Below, piece after piece: positions 41,413-42,853 of a DNA stretch of 42,853 bases. Origin of the DNA: Nitrosopumilus sp. Nsub (lineage in GTDB: Archaea > Thermoproteota > Nitrososphaeria > Nitrososphaerales > Nitrosopumilaceae); the NCBI RefSeq assembly GCF_001541925.1, contig NZ_LQMW01000002.1:1-42853 (forward strand). Direction: 5' to 3'. Under the pieces are notes generated by a model. The model searched no databases. It was not told the origin of the DNA and saw nothing but the letters and a program-made list of their open reading frames with translations. How positions within the stretch are numbered: position 1 is the first letter of the stretch; the number at the start of each line of letters is the position of its first letter. Both the position numbers and the translations under genes were made by a program.

Positions 41413-42282
41413 TTACGGATTAATGAGATCATTATCATCTTCGATTTGAATTGTACAATGAGTGATGCCAAATTTTTCTTGCATTATTTGATTGATTTTC
41501 TTTAAAATTTCATTTATGTGATGAACAGCAGAGTCTCGTACTTTAACATGAACTGACATTGCATGCATGTTTGATGTCAATGTCCAAATGTGTAAATCAT
41601 GCACATTAATTATCTCATCTAATTTTTCTAATTCATTTTCAATGTCTGCTAAATTAATTTTCTCAGGAGTTCCCTCCATAAAGATATGGAGACATTTTTT
41701 ACTTAGTCGTATTCCTGAATGAGCTACCAATATTGCAATGCCAATACTAATTATAGAATCAATAACCATTGCATCAAAGTAAATTATCAACAAAGTTCCT
41801 ACAACAACTCCAACTGAAGAAACAAGATCACCTAAAACATGAAGATAAGATCCTTTGACATTAAGATTTGTGTGACTGTCTTCTTTGAGTATTAATGCCA
41901 TAACAATATTTGCCAATAAACCAACACTTGCAAAAACTAAAAGAAAATTTGTTTCAATTTCTTGGGGGGCTGTAATTCTATCGTATGCTTCATGTAAAAT
42001 GAATCCAGCCATGATTAACAAAGAGATTCCGTTGATAAAGGCTGCAACAATCTCTGCTCTGTGAAAACCAAAAGTCATTTTTAAGTTATGGGGCCTTTGT
42101 GCAATCTTAAATGCTAAAAGTGCAATTGCAATTGCTGAAAAATCAATTAAAAGATGAAAAGAGTCTGCAATTAGGGCAAGACTGTTACTGAGAATACCAC
42201 CAGTAATTTGAAATCCAAAAGTAGATAATGAAACTATAAACACTATTGAAAGTCTTTTCTGAATTTTTTTGGTACGAGTCAA
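41413..42282 (-). CDS. czcD: Cation diffusion facilitator, zinc-type
   Basis: A 289-aa CDF efflux pump that exports divalent metals against protons. Six hydrophobic helices (about 12-30, 33-58, 76-98, 113-132, 147-168, 172-190) and a C-terminal cytoplasmic ferredoxin-like domain with a HCTIQIEDD tail. The transport site is His43/Asp47 in helix 2 and His148/Asp152 in helix 5. That HxxxD/HxxxD pattern is the zinc-selective type as in mammalian ZnT. A His between helices 4 and 5 (DSHTNLNVK) is modest, so no long His loop. Stand-alone gene. Confidence 0.93.
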   Translation of the reverse strand: MTRTKKIQKRLSIVFIVSLSTFGFQITGGILSNSLALIADSFHLLIDFSAIAIALLAFKIAQRPHNLKMTFGFHRAEIVAAFINGISLLIMAGFILHEAYDRITAPQEIETNFLLVFASVGLLANIVMALILKEDSHTNLNVKGSYLHVLGDLVSSVGVVVGTLLIIYFDAMVIDSIISIGIAILVAHSGIRLSKKCLHIFMEGTPEKINLADIENELEKLDEIINVHDLHIWTLTSNMHAMSVHVKVRDSAVHHINEILKKINQIMQEKFGITHCTIQIEDDNDLINP

Positions 42283-42383
42283 TCTTTACCTGTTTGATTA
42301 ATGAAATTTATCTAAAATAAGTGATAATATTCAAAAACGATAATCTAAATTTCTTTAATTAGGCATGATTTGTAATCTAAACT

Positions 42384-42853
42384 GTGTCAAAAGACGATAT
42401 TAAAAAAATTCTAGTTCCATTTGATGGTTCAAAATTTTCTAAAAAAGCAGTTGCAAAAGCAATTAGAATGGCAGAAAAATTTGGGCAAAGATTTCATTCA
42501 TCACAGTTGTTCCAAGCGGTTCAAACCCACCACCTTCAAAAATCATAGGGATTTTAATTGATCATAAAAAAGATCAGAAAGGATCTCACCAAATATTTTG
42601 TGAATAAGAAGGGATTTGAAAAAAACACTCACAGTGAGGGTAAACAAATGTAAAAATGAAAACATTTCAGATGAATACAGAATTTTAGTGGGAAATACAG
42701 TCGAAAAAATCATTCAGTTTTCTAAAAAAGGTAAGTATGATCTAATAATAATTGGAAGTCATGGATTAACAGGTTTAACTAAAATTCAAGCATTGGGAAG
42801 CATTGCAAGAGCAATCTCAGAAATTGCACCATGCCCAATATTATTGGTAAGAG
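42384..42853 (+). pseudogene. Universal stress protein gene, frameshifted, runs off the window
   Basis: From GTG 42384 the start reads SKDDIKKILVPFDGSKFSKK, a typical UspA opening, to about EKFGQRF. The reading then continues only in other frames: ISFITVVPSGSNPPPSKII (next frame), then DLKKTLTVRVNK onward to YDLIIIGSHGLTGLT, the ATP-binding end with its SHG motif. At least two frameshifts (near 42490 and about 42600) separate these parts. Usp proteins are about 140-150 aa and often present as several copies. The 3' end lies beyond the window, so the stop is not seen. Confidence 0.8.

Overview
The window reads as chromosome from a low-G+C, marine-type Nitrososphaerota (Thaumarchaeota), close to Nitrosopumilus or Nitrosarchaeum. 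Evidence: archaeal/eukaryotic-type genes (ribosomal proteins S25e and S26e, deoxyhypusine synthase, archaeal ThrRS with its own editing domain, an XPD/Rad3-type Fe-S helicase, a CDP-alcohol lipid synthase), strong A+T richness, gene starts 20-30 nt behind TATA-like boxes (leaderless transcription), and many 25-70-residue cysteine/histidine proteins typical of this group. I saw no rRNA, tRNA, CRISPR array or complete insertion sequence.

Layout. 1-9.6 kb is housekeeping: cyclophilin-like protein, rps25e, deoxyhypusine synthase, thrS with an agmatinase, a protein of YDKDG repeats, a CDP-alcohol phosphatidyltransferase, rps26e, a mini zinc protein, a PfkB-family kinase and an NAD kinase fused to a winged helix. 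9.6-13.7 kb is an accessory island: an HTH regulator diverging from an intact small/large terminase pair, followed by a wrecked Fic gene; no other virus genes are present. 13.7-20.4 kb holds pyrG, trpA, ferritin, membrane mini-proteins and several lineage-specific genes, plus two G+C-rich structured stretches (17.64-17.71 and 20.45-20.55 kb). 20.6-26.0 kb is a MoxR/DUF58/VWA operon with a divergent DUF4129-like membrane protein and an exported protein. 27.4-31.1 kb is trpEGDC, tightly overlapping and closed by a hairpin. 31.2-32.8 kb is an insert of short ORFs, a 22-bp direct repeat and a catalytic-domain-less integrase fragment, which separates trpC from trpB (32.9 kb). 34-39.4 kb is dominated by small zinc-binding or unknown proteins, a DUF922 protein and the XPD-type helicase. 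39.4-42.9 kb has ilvD, a wrecked cupredoxin, a zinc-type CDF transporter and a frameshifted universal stress protein running off the end.

How the genes work together. Tryptophan synthesis is covered by trpE, G, D, C, B and A, but trpA lies about 17 kb from trpB on the other strand and no trpF is visible. Agmatinase (putrescine) and deoxyhypusine synthase (spermidine-dependent aIF5A modification) fall in the same polyamine/translation neighbourhood. MoxR, DUF58, VWA and the DUF4129-like protein form one envelope-associated module. Four loci (Fic, cupredoxin, Usp and possibly the 20.5-kb island) show active gene decay. The items most worth a second look are the orphan terminase locus, the NAD kinase-winged helix fusion with altered motifs, the helicase whose true start has no ATG/GTG/TTG, and the structured G+C-rich islands.
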